Positions 18,015 to 26,181 of a stretch of DNA of 64,000 nt are shown piece after piece. Numbering within the stretch: position 1 is the first letter of the stretch; each line of letters starts with the position of its first letter. The translations under genes and the position numbers were made by a program. Location of the stretch: the NCBI RefSeq assembly GCF_010729665.1, contig NZ_AP022610.1, positions 3,100,001-3,164,000 on the forward strand. Reading direction: 5' to 3'. The notes beneath the pieces are model-generated. The model did not search any database. It was given only the letters and a program-made list of their open reading frames with translations, and was not told the origin of the DNA. This DNA is from Mycolicibacterium madagascariense. Lineage in GTDB: Bacteria; Actinomycetota; Actinomycetes; Mycobacteriales; Mycobacteriaceae.

Positions 18015-18854
18015 ATGCCTGACATGGATCGACGCAGCATGATCTTGATGACCGGGATCGGCCTGCTGGGCGCCGCCGCCGCCGTTCCCCACGCGGCCGC
18101 CACCCCGGTGCCCCTCGACGCTCCCCCGCCGGCCGCACCACCCCCCGGCGGGCAGTACCTGTTCGCCGACGAGTTCGACGGCCCGGCCGGTTCGGCGCCC
18201 GATCCCACCAAGTGGGAGGTCGCCCAGGCCCGCGAGACCATGGAGGACCCGACGTTCTGGGAGTTGCCCCAGAACGTCGGTCAGTACCGCGACGACCGCA
18301 GGAACGTGTTCGTCGACGGCAAGTCCAACCTCGTCTTCCACGCGGCCAAGGACGGCGACACCTACTACAGCGGCAAGGTCTTCGGCACCTACCGCGGCGG
18401 CATCGGGCACAACTGGGAGGCGCGGATCAAGCTGAACTGCCTGACGCCCGGAGCGTGGCCGGCGTGGTACCTGGCCAACAACAGCCCGGTCAACGGCGGC
18501 GAAGTCGACATCATGGAGTGGTACGGCAACGGCAAGTGGGCGGCGGGCACGGCGGTGCACGCGAAGCTGAACGGCGGTGAGCACGTCAGCCAGACGATCT
18601 ACCCGGACAGCGCGTGGCACACCTGGCGGGTGCAGTGGGACGACGCGGGCATGCGGTTCTGGAAGGACTACACCGACGGCGCGCAGCCGTACTTCAACGT
18701 TCCGGCGAACGCGTTGCCCGACTGGCAGTTCAATACGCCTGGCTATCAACTGTTTCCGGTGCTGGACCTGGCGGTGGCCGGCTCCGGTGGTGGCGATCCC
18801 GGACCGGGCACCTACCCGGCCGACATGCTCATCGACTACGTGCGCGTCTGGTAG
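18015..18854 (+). CDS. Secreted GH16 endo-beta-1,3-glucanase-like protein
   Basis: A 279-residue exported glycosidase. The N-terminus MDRRSMILMTGIGLLG with a following Ala-rich region looks like a twin-arginine signal, then a Pro-rich linker leads to the GH16 jelly roll. The catalytic signature GEVDIMEWYG (ExDxxE) lies near residue 162, and aromatic cleft residues such as WEARIKLNC and GAWPAWYL are present. It closely resembles mycobacterial Rv0315. GH16 enzymes cut beta-1,3-glucans, acting here outside the membrane. Start ATG at 18015; a second ATG at 18024 would begin directly at the twin arginine. Confidence 0.85.
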   Translation: MPDMDRRSMILMTGIGLLGAAAAVPHAAATPVPLDAPPPAAPPPGGQYLFADEFDGPAGSAPDPTKWEVAQARETMEDPTFWELPQNVGQYRDDRRNVFVDGKSNLVFHAAKDGDTYYSGKVFGTYRGGIGHNWEARIKLNCLTPGAWPAWYLANNSPVNGGEVDIMEWYGNGKWAAGTAVHAKLNGGEHVSQTIYPDSAWHTWRVQWDDAGMRFWKDYTDGAQPYFNVPANALPDWQFNTPGYQLFPVLDLAVAGSGGGDPGPGTYPADMLIDYVRVW

Positions 18855-18866
18855 TCGACGCCTGAC

Positions 18867-19439
18867 TCACGGGGCCGGCGGGGCCGCGGGGTCGGGCGCC
18901 GGTGCGGGCGGCAGCAGTGGCGGCGGTCCCATCGGGGCGGGGGGCGGCGGCGCGTCCCCCGGCGAGCGCGGCACGTTGGGGCCGGGCGCCTGATCGGGCA
19001 TGGGGGTGCTCATGCCGCGCTGCGCGAGTCCCATGATCAAGGCTTCCTTGCCGCTGATCTCGTGGTTCTGCACCGCATCCCACAGGTTCTTCAGGTAGCT
19101 GACGTCGGGTGAATCGCTCGGCGCCGCGTTGGGGTCCATCGTCGACCCCGGCGGCAGTGCGTCCGGGCTCGCGAGGTGCGGTATGCCGTTCGGCGGCGGG
19201 ATGACGACGTCGGGCCCGGCGGCCTGCTGATCGACCGGCTGGGCGATCCCGGGAGCCGGGGCCGGCGCGGGGGCCGGGGGCGCGGGAGCTGGGGCCGGAG
19301 CCGGGATGGGCGGCGCCGGGGCGGGCACCGGAGCCACCGGATCGGCGCCCGCGGGCGACGCGGTGGCGAACGCCAGCAGCACGCCCGATGCGCATCCCGC
19401 CAACACCGTGGCCATCGTGACGGTGTTCCTCGACTTCAC
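18867..19439 (-). CDS. Secreted proline/alanine-rich protein
   Basis: A 190-residue protein with a clear signal peptide (VLAGCASGVLLAFATASPAGA). Pro-Ala repeats occupy about residues 35-66 and the last 40 residues, with a short globular-looking helical segment between (SYLKNLWDAVQNHEISGKEALIMG, residues about 118-141). GTG start at 19439 with a good GGAGAGGGG upstream. Mycobacterial cell-wall proteins often have such Pro-rich tails. No catalytic motif is seen and no function is proposed. It is convergent with the GH16 gene. Confidence 0.7.
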   Translation of the reverse strand: MKSRNTVTMATVLAGCASGVLLAFATASPAGADPVAPVPAPAPPIPAPAPAPAPPAPAPAPAPGIAQPVDQQAAGPDVVIPPPNGIPHLASPDALPPGSTMDPNAAPSDSPDVSYLKNLWDAVQNHEISGKEALIMGLAQRGMSTPMPDQAPGPNVPRSPGDAPPPPAPMGPPPLLPPAPAPDPAAPPAP

Positions 19440-19558
19440 GAACGACCCCTCTCCTGTTGCTTCAGAGACTGTTGTTGCTCATGGGTCCATCAAGAATCAG
19501 GCCTGTTTCGTTACCGCGCAATCCCTACACGGGTGATTAACGACATTCTCATGGACGC

Positions 19559-19572
19559 GAGAACACGTTCTA
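19559..19572 (+). promoter_or_regulatory. Degenerate KstR-type operator (GAGAACACGTTCTA)
   Basis: Matches TnnAACnnGTTnnA except for the first T. It lies 94 nt upstream of the CYP125 gene, whose characterised family members are KstR-regulated. A weaker look-alike, TAGAGCGTGTCATC, occurs at about 19637. The remainder of the 227-bp gap holds no other feature. Confidence 0.55.
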
Positions 19573-19666
19573 CTAGTGACTTTGCAGAACCCGCCGCGAC
19601 GCCTGCGAACTCTGGTGTAGCAATGCCCTATCCGACTAGAGCGTGTCATCTCGAGGAGGGTCCACC

Positions 19667-20929
19667 ATGGCGACGACCGCCACCAGCCCCCAACTTCCCG
19701 CCGGCTTCGACTTCACCGATCCCGACATCTACGCCGAGCGACTACCGGTCGAGGAACTCGCCGAGATGCGCCGGGTCGCCCCCATCTGGTGGAACGAACA
19801 GCCCGCGGACGTCGGGGGCTTCGGCGACGGCGGCTACTGGGTCGTCACCAAGCACAGGGACGTCAAGGAGGTGTCGCGGCGCAGCGACGTGTTCTCCAGC
19901 CTGGAGAAGACGGCGCTGCCCCGGTACAAGGACGGCACCGTGGCCACCCAGATCGAGACCGGCAAGTTCGTCCTGCTCAACATGGACGCGCCGCACCACA
20001 CCCATCTGCGCAAGATCGTGTCCCGCGCGTTCACCCCGCGCGCGGTCGAACAGCTGCGCGCCGATCTCACCGAACGCGCCCGCCAGATCGTCGCCGAGGC
20101 GGCCGCGCGGGGCACGGGCGACTTCGTCGAGCAGGTGTCCTGTGAGCTGCCCCTGCAGGCCATCGCCGGGTTGATGGGCGTGCCCCAGGAGGACCGCATG
20201 AAGCTGTTCCACTGGTCCAATCAGATGGTCGGCGACATGGACCCGGAGTTCGAGAACAACGACGCGATGAGCGCGTCGGTCGAGCTGATCACCTACGGCA
20301 TGCAGATGGCCGCCGAGCGGACCGCCCACCCCGGCGACGACCTGGTCACCAAGCTGGTCCACGCCGACGTCGACGGTCACAAGCTGTCCGACGACGAACT
20401 GGGCTTCTTCGTGATCCTGCTCGCGGTGGCCGGGAACGAGACCACCCGCAACTCGATCACCCAGGGCATGATGGCGTTCACCGACCACCCCGATCAGTGG
20501 GAGCTGTTCAAGCGGGAACGCCCGGCGACCGCCGCCGACGAGATCGTCCGCTGGGCCACCCCCGTGACGTCGTTTCAGCGCACCGCACTCGTCGACACCG
20601 AACTGTCCGGCGTCCCGATCAAGAAGGGCCAGCGGGTGGTGATGTTCTACCGCTCGGCCAACTTCGACGAGGACGTCTTCACCGACCCGTACACCTTCGA
20701 CATCCTGCGCGACCCCAACCCGCACGTCGGCTTCGGCGGCACCGGCGCGCACTTCTGCATCGGTGCGAACCTGGCCAGGATGACCATCGACCTGATGTTC
20801 AACGCGATCGCCGACGCGATGCCCAACCTGACGTCATTGGCCAGGCCGGAGCGGCTGCGCTCGGGATGGCTCAACGGCATCAAGCACTGGCAGGTCGACT
20901 ACACGGGCGCGGCTACGCCTGGACGATGA
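19667..20929 (+). CDS. Cytochrome P450 of the CYP125 family (steroid C26/27 hydroxylase)
   Basis: A 420-residue P450. It begins PAGFDFTDPDIYAERLPVEE, as in CYP125. The I-helix AGNETTRNS lies near residue 260, the ExxR is in EIVRWATP, and the heme-binding loop GFGGTGAHFCIGANLAR is near residue 360. CYP125 enzymes oxidise the cholesterol side chain at C26/27. The ATG at 19667 is used because GAGGAGG precedes it, although an upstream in-frame start exists at 19643. It stands alone without the igr or mce4 clusters, so it is probably a paralogue of the main CYP125. Its end overlaps the convergent transpeptidase gene by 17 bp. Confidence 0.9.
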   Translation: MATTATSPQLPAGFDFTDPDIYAERLPVEELAEMRRVAPIWWNEQPADVGGFGDGGYWVVTKHRDVKEVSRRSDVFSSLEKTALPRYKDGTVATQIETGKFVLLNMDAPHHTHLRKIVSRAFTPRAVEQLRADLTERARQIVAEAAARGTGDFVEQVSCELPLQAIAGLMGVPQEDRMKLFHWSNQMVGDMDPEFENNDAMSASVELITYGMQMAAERTAHPGDDLVTKLVHADVDGHKLSDDELGFFVILLAVAGNETTRNSITQGMMAFTDHPDQWELFKRERPATAADEIVRWATPVTSFQRTALVDTELSGVPIKKGQRVVMFYRSANFDEDVFTDPYTFDILRDPNPHVGFGGTGAHFCIGANLARMTIDLMFNAIADAMPNLTSLARPERLRSGWLNGIKHWQVDYTGAATPGR

Positions 20930-21659
20930 TCGGGTCGCCGACGTTGACCTGGTTGTAGTACCAGGACGCGTTGTCGGTGCTGAGGTTGATGCAGCCGTGG
21001 CTGACGTTGGAGTTGCCCTGCTGCGCCACCGACCACGGAGCGGCGTGCACGTACACACCGCCCCAGGTGACCCGGACCGCGTCGTACACGGTGAGCTTGT
21101 AGCCCTCGGGATCGCTCAGCGGGATGCCGATGGTGCGCGAGTCCATGACGACCGGGGACTGCTTCTCCAGCGCGGTGAACGACCCGATCGGCGTGGGGTG
21201 CTTGGGCTTGCCCATCGAGGCGGGCATGGTGCGCGCCACCTGGCCGTCGATGCTCACGGTGAACGTGTGTGCGTTCACGTCGGCCACCCCGACGGTCTGG
21301 GCGCCGGTGTGGAAGTCGGTCTTGAAGCCCTCCATCGAGACCGAGATGTCCGAGTGGGCGGGCCAGTAGCTGCTGGGGTTCCACTGCACGACGTCGTTCT
21401 TCAGCCAGACGAAGTTGCCCTGGGGCGCCCTGGGGGCCGAGATCGCGAAGCTGCGCTCGGCCGCGGCGCGGTCGGCGACGGGCTCGGCGAACGTCACCGT
21501 GATGGGCATGGCCACGCCGACGACCTGACCCGGCGATGGTGAAACGTTCGCGACGACTGCCGCAGCGGGTGCAGCCGCAAGGCTGGTCGCCGCAGAACCG
21601 CTCAGCAGCAGGGTCGCAATCCCCGCCACTGACAACACTTGTCGCAAGCCTGTACGCAA
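20913..21659 (-). CDS. L,D-transpeptidase, Ldt(Mt1)-like
   Basis: A 248-residue exported enzyme. The TTG at 21659 is preferred because GGAGG stands 8 nt upstream; a TTG at 21692 also exists. A signal peptide (VAGIATLLLSGSAATSLAAA) precedes an Ig-like domain (about 35-120) and the YkuD catalytic domain. The catalytic motif is SHGCINLS near the C-terminus, with HAAPWS upstream carrying the conserved His. These enzymes form 3->3 cross-links in mycobacterial peptidoglycan and are targets of carbapenems. The domain order and size match Ldt(Mt1)/Rv0116c. Confidence 0.9.
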   Translation of the reverse strand: MRTGLRQVLSVAGIATLLLSGSAATSLAAAPAAAVVANVSPSPGQVVGVAMPITVTFAEPVADRAAAERSFAISAPRAPQGNFVWLKNDVVQWNPSSYWPAHSDISVSMEGFKTDFHTGAQTVGVADVNAHTFTVSIDGQVARTMPASMGKPKHPTPIGSFTALEKQSPVVMDSRTIGIPLSDPEGYKLTVYDAVRVTWGGVYVHAAPWSVAQQGNSNVSHGCINLSTDNASWYYNQVNVGDPIIVQA

Positions 21660-21713
21660 CTGACCAACCTCCGGGATTCGACTGAGCCTCAATAGTAGTT
21701 CGGTTTGCGGCCG

Positions 21714-22322
21714 CTAAGCGTTAGCCGACCGCCGACCGGCCACTGCCAGCAACAGGTAACCCAGCCCGAGGAACCCCAGCGCCAGCAGAGCGACGTTGCC
21801 GACGACCGCGCCGATGCCGACGCTGTCGGGATCGAGGAAGTAGTACGGCGCGCGCCGGCCCGCACGGTTGAGGATCACCAGCGCACCCACCAGATAGATG
21901 GCCGGGTAGCCGAGCCACGCGAACGGCTGCCACCACCTCGGGACGCCTGCGCCGCGCCCGATCAGCAGCCAGTCGGCGAGGGCGAGGATCGGAACCACCA
22001 CGTGCAGAAGCACATTGGCGGGCGTGTACCCCATGCTGTGCCCGGTCAGCAGGAGATTCCAGACCACCCCCGCGACGACGACGTACAGCACGACCGCACC
22101 GCGCAGCCCGGTGCGCTCATCCGAACGGGGGGCGAGCAGCGTCCACGCGTAGTAGAGCGCCGCGAGGACGTTGGCCTGGTAGGTGAACGTGACCAGCCGC
22201 CAGGCGACGCCGTACCTCGACGTCAGGTGCACGGAGAGCAGCGCGGCCGCGACGGCGAGGACGAGTGCGATGCGCAGGGTCAGGCGGAGGCCGGCGCGGT
22301 GCGCGGGCGCGGGTGGGGCCAA
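21714..22322 (-). CDS. Pr6Pr family membrane protein
   Basis: A 202-residue integral membrane protein with about six hydrophobic segments and polar loops such as TFTYQANVLAALYYAW and the TGHSMGYTPANVLLHVVVPILALADWL stretch typical of the Pr6Pr/AIG1-like family. The apparent TTG start at 22322 directly follows the TAG stop of the upstream gene, so translation is probably coupled. Function is not known for bacterial members; relatives in eukaryotes include lipid-hydrolysing AIG1 proteins. Confidence 0.72.
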   Translation of the reverse strand: MAPPAPAHRAGLRLTLRIALVLAVAAALLSVHLTSRYGVAWRLVTFTYQANVLAALYYAWTLLAPRSDERTGLRGAVVLYVVVAGVVWNLLLTGHSMGYTPANVLLHVVVPILALADWLLIGRGAGVPRWWQPFAWLGYPAIYLVGALVILNRAGRRAPYYFLDPDSVGIGAVVGNVALLALGFLGLGYLLLAVAGRRSANA

Positions 22323-23705
22323 CTAGCCGGTACCCGAGAGCCGCTCTTTGATCCGCGTCCACAGCCCGGGCTTCTGCGCCGGGACCTGGGTGTTGGGGTC
22401 GAGCATCATCGGTCCACCCGTCACGGGCGGGACGGGCGGCGGTCCGGCGACCGGCGGTGCGAGTGCCGGGTCCGTCGGCGGGGCGAGCGCGGGGTCGACG
22501 GTCTGCGCCGGCACGGGGTCGACGGACTGCGCGGGTGGTGCATCCGGCACCGCGGCCGGGGCCTGGTCGGTGACCGGCGCCTCGGCGGGGGTGTCGACGA
22601 CGGCGACCGGCGGGTCCTCGTTCACCGAGGGCGGGGCCTCGGGCGGCGGCACGGCCTCGACGACGGGAGCGGGAGGGACGGCAGCCGGTGGCGGCAGTAC
22701 GGGCGCCGCCGCGGGCGCCTCGTCCGTTTCGACCTTGGCGGCCGGCGTGGGACTGCTCGGCGGCGCGGGCCGGGCCGGGGACAGCTGCAGACTGATCGCG
22801 ATCGACGCCGAGACGACGAACGTCACGACCCCGGTGGCCAGCATCGCGGCGGGCCCGACGGTCGACAGCGAGCGGCGGTACTGGGCGCGGCGACGGTCGG
22901 TGCGGTGGCGGCCCAGGTCTCCGACGCGCGCGGGCACGACGAACGCGTCGTGCCGCAGGCCCTCGTCGAGGAACTCCAGGGGGAGCTCCGTGCTCTGCGC
23001 CGAGGCCAGGGCGGCTCCGCGGGCGAGTGCCAGCTTGGCCTCCTCCGGCGCGTACACCGGAACCGACAGCGCGTCCTCGAGGCGGTGCATCAGGGGTTCG
23101 AAGTCACCGGCCGAGCCGACGACGACCAACGCCTCCGGCGCCCAGTCGGCGCGCGTGAACACCGCGCTCAGCCAGCTGATGAGGTCTTCGTCGGAGTCGA
23201 TCGCGTGGTTGAAGGCCGTCTGCACGGCGCCGTCGCTGGTGTTGACGATGAGCGAGATCGCCGACTGGGGCTCCACGAGGCACACGGCGGTCGTCGCGTA
23301 CCCGAGGACCTCCGCGACGCCGCGGGCTAGGGCCTCGGTGGCCTCGGGCATCCGGATCGCCACGACGTTGTCGAAACCGGACTCGGACAGCGACTCCATC
23401 AGCATCGAGGCGTCGAGGTCGGCGTCCTCGCTCCAGGTGACACCGATCGAGTGCAACCGCAACCCGCGGTTGGCGGCCATCGCCTCGGTGCGCAGGACGG
23501 CTGCGGTCGCCTGTTGCGACGGCTGCCCGTCGTCGGAGACCAGGAACGAGTCGCGATCCATCGTCGCGCCATCGGCGTCCTGGCCTTCGACGAGCACGAG
23601 ACCGACGGACGTGGGGGACATCGACAACCCGAGGACCGCGTCTACGTGTACCCCAGTGGATTCACGAGGCGGCCACGCTCGGGCAGCACCAGCGTGGAGG
23701 ACCAT
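22323..23705 (-). CDS. Mycobacterial membrane-anchored protein with actin-like N-terminal domain and Pro-rich tail
   Basis: About 460 residues from the ATG at 23705 (GTG at 23717 is an alternative). The first 250 residues form a globular domain starting AVLGLSMSPTSVGLVLVEG, a pattern like the DUF7159 proteins of mycobacteria with weak similarity to actin-fold ATPases. A single membrane segment (ATGVVTFVVSASIAISLQL) lies near residue 295, and a long Pro/Ala-rich tail follows. The topology suggests a cytoplasmic sensor or scaffold domain with an external Pro-rich arm. No characterised function is known to me. Confidence 0.7.
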   Translation of the reverse strand: MVLHAGAARAWPPRESTGVHVDAVLGLSMSPTSVGLVLVEGQDADGATMDRDSFLVSDDGQPSQQATAAVLRTEAMAANRGLRLHSIGVTWSEDADLDASMLMESLSESGFDNVVAIRMPEATEALARGVAEVLGYATTAVCLVEPQSAISLIVNTSDGAVQTAFNHAIDSDEDLISWLSAVFTRADWAPEALVVVGSAGDFEPLMHRLEDALSVPVYAPEEAKLALARGAALASAQSTELPLEFLDEGLRHDAFVVPARVGDLGRHRTDRRRAQYRRSLSTVGPAAMLATGVVTFVVSASIAISLQLSPARPAPPSSPTPAAKVETDEAPAAAPVLPPPAAVPPAPVVEAVPPPEAPPSVNEDPPVAVVDTPAEAPVTDQAPAAVPDAPPAQSVDPVPAQTVDPALAPPTDPALAPPVAGPPPVPPVTGGPMMLDPNTQVPAQKPGLWTRIKERLSGTG

Positions 23706-23894
23706 TGCCGGGGACACTACCCGTTCGCCCGATCCACAGCGCGCCGGGGCGCGGGGAAGCGCCCGTTCCCGGGGACCGTGGTCGAGTCGTGACCGTTCCT
23801 CCACCCAATCGGACCTGCGGCTGAGTAATGATCCTCCCAATTAGCTGATAGCTACGTCCGTGGCGGCGACGATGCCGTTCGCGAAGGAGGGGTC

Positions 23895-24122
23895 ATGACC
23901 GCACTTCATCTGAGCCCACGGCCGGCAGCGCCGGTTCAGGTCGATCTCCCCCGCGGCATCGTCTCGGTGCACGTGCTCGGGTTCGGGAACGCGACGGCGT
24001 GGTGCTCATGCGGCTGGACCGGTCGACGCCGGTTGCTGAAGGCCGTCGCCATGCAGGACGCCTGGGCCCATTCGGCGCGCGACCGGTGTGAGGTCTCCAC
24101 GCCGCTGCTGCTGACCTGGTAG
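23895..24122 (+). CDS. Small Cys/His-containing hypothetical protein
   Basis: A 75-residue protein preceded by a strong Shine-Dalgarno (AAGGAGGGG). Its core is WCSCGWTGRRRLLKAVAMQD, then AWAHSARDRC, which gives Cys-x-Cys, His and Cys spaced as a possible small metal site. There is no signal peptide or membrane segment. It lies alone between divergent and convergent neighbours. Strong translation signals and G/C third positions support it; its role is unknown. Confidence 0.7.
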   Translation: MTALHLSPRPAAPVQVDLPRGIVSVHVLGFGNATAWCSCGWTGRRRLLKAVAMQDAWAHSARDRCEVSTPLLLTW

Positions 24123-24128
24123 TCCGGT

Positions 24129-25076
24129 TCAGCCGGTGAGGATTTGCGCGAGCATGCCTAGTTCGACGTTGCCACCGGACACGATCACCACCGTCGGCCC
24201 CGGCGGGGTGGCACCCCGGCGGTAGGCGGCCAGCGCGACCGCGCCGCTGGGCTCGGCCACCAGGTTGGCGCGCAGCGCGATCTCGCGCACGGCGTCGCGA
24301 ATCTCGTTCTCCGACACGGTGATCACGCCATCCAGCACCTGCCGAAGATGCGCGAAGGTCAGGGCGGAGGGCTGCGACCGGAGCCCGTCGGCAATGGTGC
24401 GGTTGCGATCCTCGATCGACCAGTCGACGCGGTGTCCGGCGGCCAGGCTCGCGGCGGTGTCGGCGGCCAGTTCCGGCTCGGCCCCGAACACCGTGGCGGC
24501 GGGAGCGAGGGCCCGGATGGCCGTGCCGATCCCCGATGCCAAGCCGCCGCCGCTGACCGGGACGATGACGCTGGCGACCTCGGGCAGATCCTCGGCGATC
24601 TCCAGCCCGATCGTGCCCTGGCCGGCGATCACGTCGGGGTGGTCGAACGGCGGGATGAGCACTCCCCCGGTCCGCTCCACCACCTCCGCGGCCACCGCCT
24701 CGCGCCGACCGGGCTCGCAGAGCACGACCTCGGCACCGTGCGCGCGGGTCGCCTCGATCTTGACCTGCGGTGTCTCCCTTGGCATCACGATGTGGGCGAC
24801 GATGCCGAACCTGGCCGCGGCGCAGGCGACGGCCTGGGCGTGATTCCCACTCGAGTAGGCGACGACTCCCCTGGCGCGGGTCGCGGCGTCGAGGCGGCCG
24901 ATCGCGTTGAACGCGCCGCGGACCTTGAAGGCGCCGACGGACTGCAGACCCTCCGGCTTGAGGAACAGCGGGCGGTCCCGATCACCCCATGGCGCCGGAA
25001 TCAGCGGGGTGCACAGGACGTACGGGCGGATCCGTTGCGCCGCCGCCTGGATCTCGCCGACGCTGATCAGTGACAT
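24129..25076 (-). CDS. Threonine/serine dehydratase (PLP-dependent)
   Basis: A 315-residue fold-type II PLP enzyme lacking a C-terminal ACT domain, hence a catabolic-type threonine/serine dehydratase or racemase. The PLP Lys is Lys51 in GAFKVRGAFNA; SSGNHAQ (about residue 75) binds the cofactor region, and the glycine loop VSGGGLASG near residue 176 holds the PLP phosphate. The reaction would be deamination of L-threonine or L-serine to the 2-oxo acid. It is divergent from the ureohydrolase gene with 37 nt between starts. Confidence 0.83.
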   Translation of the reverse strand: MSLISVGEIQAAAQRIRPYVLCTPLIPAPWGDRDRPLFLKPEGLQSVGAFKVRGAFNAIGRLDAATRARGVVAYSSGNHAQAVACAAARFGIVAHIVMPRETPQVKIEATRAHGAEVVLCEPGRREAVAAEVVERTGGVLIPPFDHPDVIAGQGTIGLEIAEDLPEVASVIVPVSGGGLASGIGTAIRALAPAATVFGAEPELAADTAASLAAGHRVDWSIEDRNRTIADGLRSQPSALTFAHLRQVLDGVITVSENEIRDAVREIALRANLVAEPSGAVALAAYRRGATPPGPTVVIVSGGNVELGMLAQILTG

Positions 25077-25113
25077 GACGCCAGATCCTAAGCCGTGCTT
25101 GTACTGTCACCCC

Positions 25114-26178
25114 ATGAGTCACGACCACTCCCATTCGGCTGGGGACCAGGGGCCGCGCCGCGAACTTCCCCCGGGAATGGCCGAGCAGATCGACCTGCCG
25201 TACTCGGGTCTCGCGACCTTCGGGCACCGGCCGTTCCTGACCGAGGTCGAGCAGCTCGAATCGTGGCGTCCCGACGTGGCGATCGTGGGGGCGCCCTTCG
25301 ACGTCGCGACCACCAACCGACCGGGCGCGCGCTTCGGGCCCCGGGCGATCCGCGCCACCGCGTACGAGCCCGGGACCTATCACATGGACCTCGGCCTGGA
25401 GATCTTCGACTGGCTGGAGGTCGTCGACTTCGGTGATGCGTTCTGCCCGCACGGCATGACCGAGGTGTCCCACCAGAACATCAAGGAGCGGGTGCACGCG
25501 GTGGCGTCGCGGGGCATCGTCCCCGTGGTGCTCGGCGGGGACCACTCCATCACGTGGCCGTCGGCGACCGCCGTCGCCGACGTGCACGGGTACGGCAACG
25601 TCGGCATCGTGCACTTCGACGCCCACGCCGACACCGCCGACATCATCGACGGCAACCTGGCCAGCCACGGCACGCCGATGCGCCGACTGATCGAGTCCGG
25701 CGCCGTGCCCGGCACGCACTTCGTCCAGGTGGGACTGCGCGGCTACTGGCCGCCCCAGGACACGTTCGAGTGGATGCAGGAGCAGGGCATGGTGTGGCAC
25801 ACCATGCAGGAGATCTGGGAGCGCGGCTTCAAGGCCGTCATGGTCGACGCGGTCGGCGAGGCATTGGCCAAGGCGGACAAGCTCTACCTGTCGGTCGACA
25901 TCGACGTGCTGGATCCCGCGCACGCGCCGGGCACGGGCACCCCCGAGCCGGGCGGCATCACCAGCGTCGACCTGCTACGGATGGTGCGTCAGCTCTGCTA
26001 CGAGCACGACGTGGCCGGCGTCGACGTCGTCGAGGTCTCCCCCGCCTACGACCACGCCGAGCTGACGGTCAACGCCGCGCACCGCGTGGTGTTCGAGGCA
26101 CTGGCCGGCATGGCGGCCCGGCGCCGCGACGCCGCCGGAGGCGAGATGGGACCTCCGGGACGGCGACCGCCGGCGTAG
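25114..26178 (+). CDS. Ureohydrolase (agmatinase/arginase family)
   Basis: A 354-residue binuclear-metal ureohydrolase. Metal-binding motifs are GGDHS (about residue 140), HFDAHAD (about 168-174) and SVDIDVLDPAHAPGTGTPEPGG (about 260-281). The N-terminus MSHDHSHSAG is His-rich, which might bind metal. Members hydrolyse agmatine, guanidinobutyrate, guanidinopropionate or guanidine to urea plus an amine; which one applies cannot be told. The ATG at 25114 is used since upstream frame lies within the divergent dehydratase. No urease or transporter gene is adjacent. Confidence 0.85.
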   Translation: MSHDHSHSAGDQGPRRELPPGMAEQIDLPYSGLATFGHRPFLTEVEQLESWRPDVAIVGAPFDVATTNRPGARFGPRAIRATAYEPGTYHMDLGLEIFDWLEVVDFGDAFCPHGMTEVSHQNIKERVHAVASRGIVPVVLGGDHSITWPSATAVADVHGYGNVGIVHFDAHADTADIIDGNLASHGTPMRRLIESGAVPGTHFVQVGLRGYWPPQDTFEWMQEQGMVWHTMQEIWERGFKAVMVDAVGEALAKADKLYLSVDIDVLDPAHAPGTGTPEPGGITSVDLLRMVRQLCYEHDVAGVDVVEVSPAYDHAELTVNAAHRVVFEALAGMAARRRDAAGGEMGPPGRRPPA

Positions 26179-26181
26179 CCG

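Noticed and set aside
22440..22740. Repetitive GC-rich tract that might be taken for a repeat array
   Set aside because: It encodes the Pro/Ala-rich tail of the membrane-anchored protein; repeats are irregular with no spacers, so not a CRISPR. The same holds for 18890-19330.
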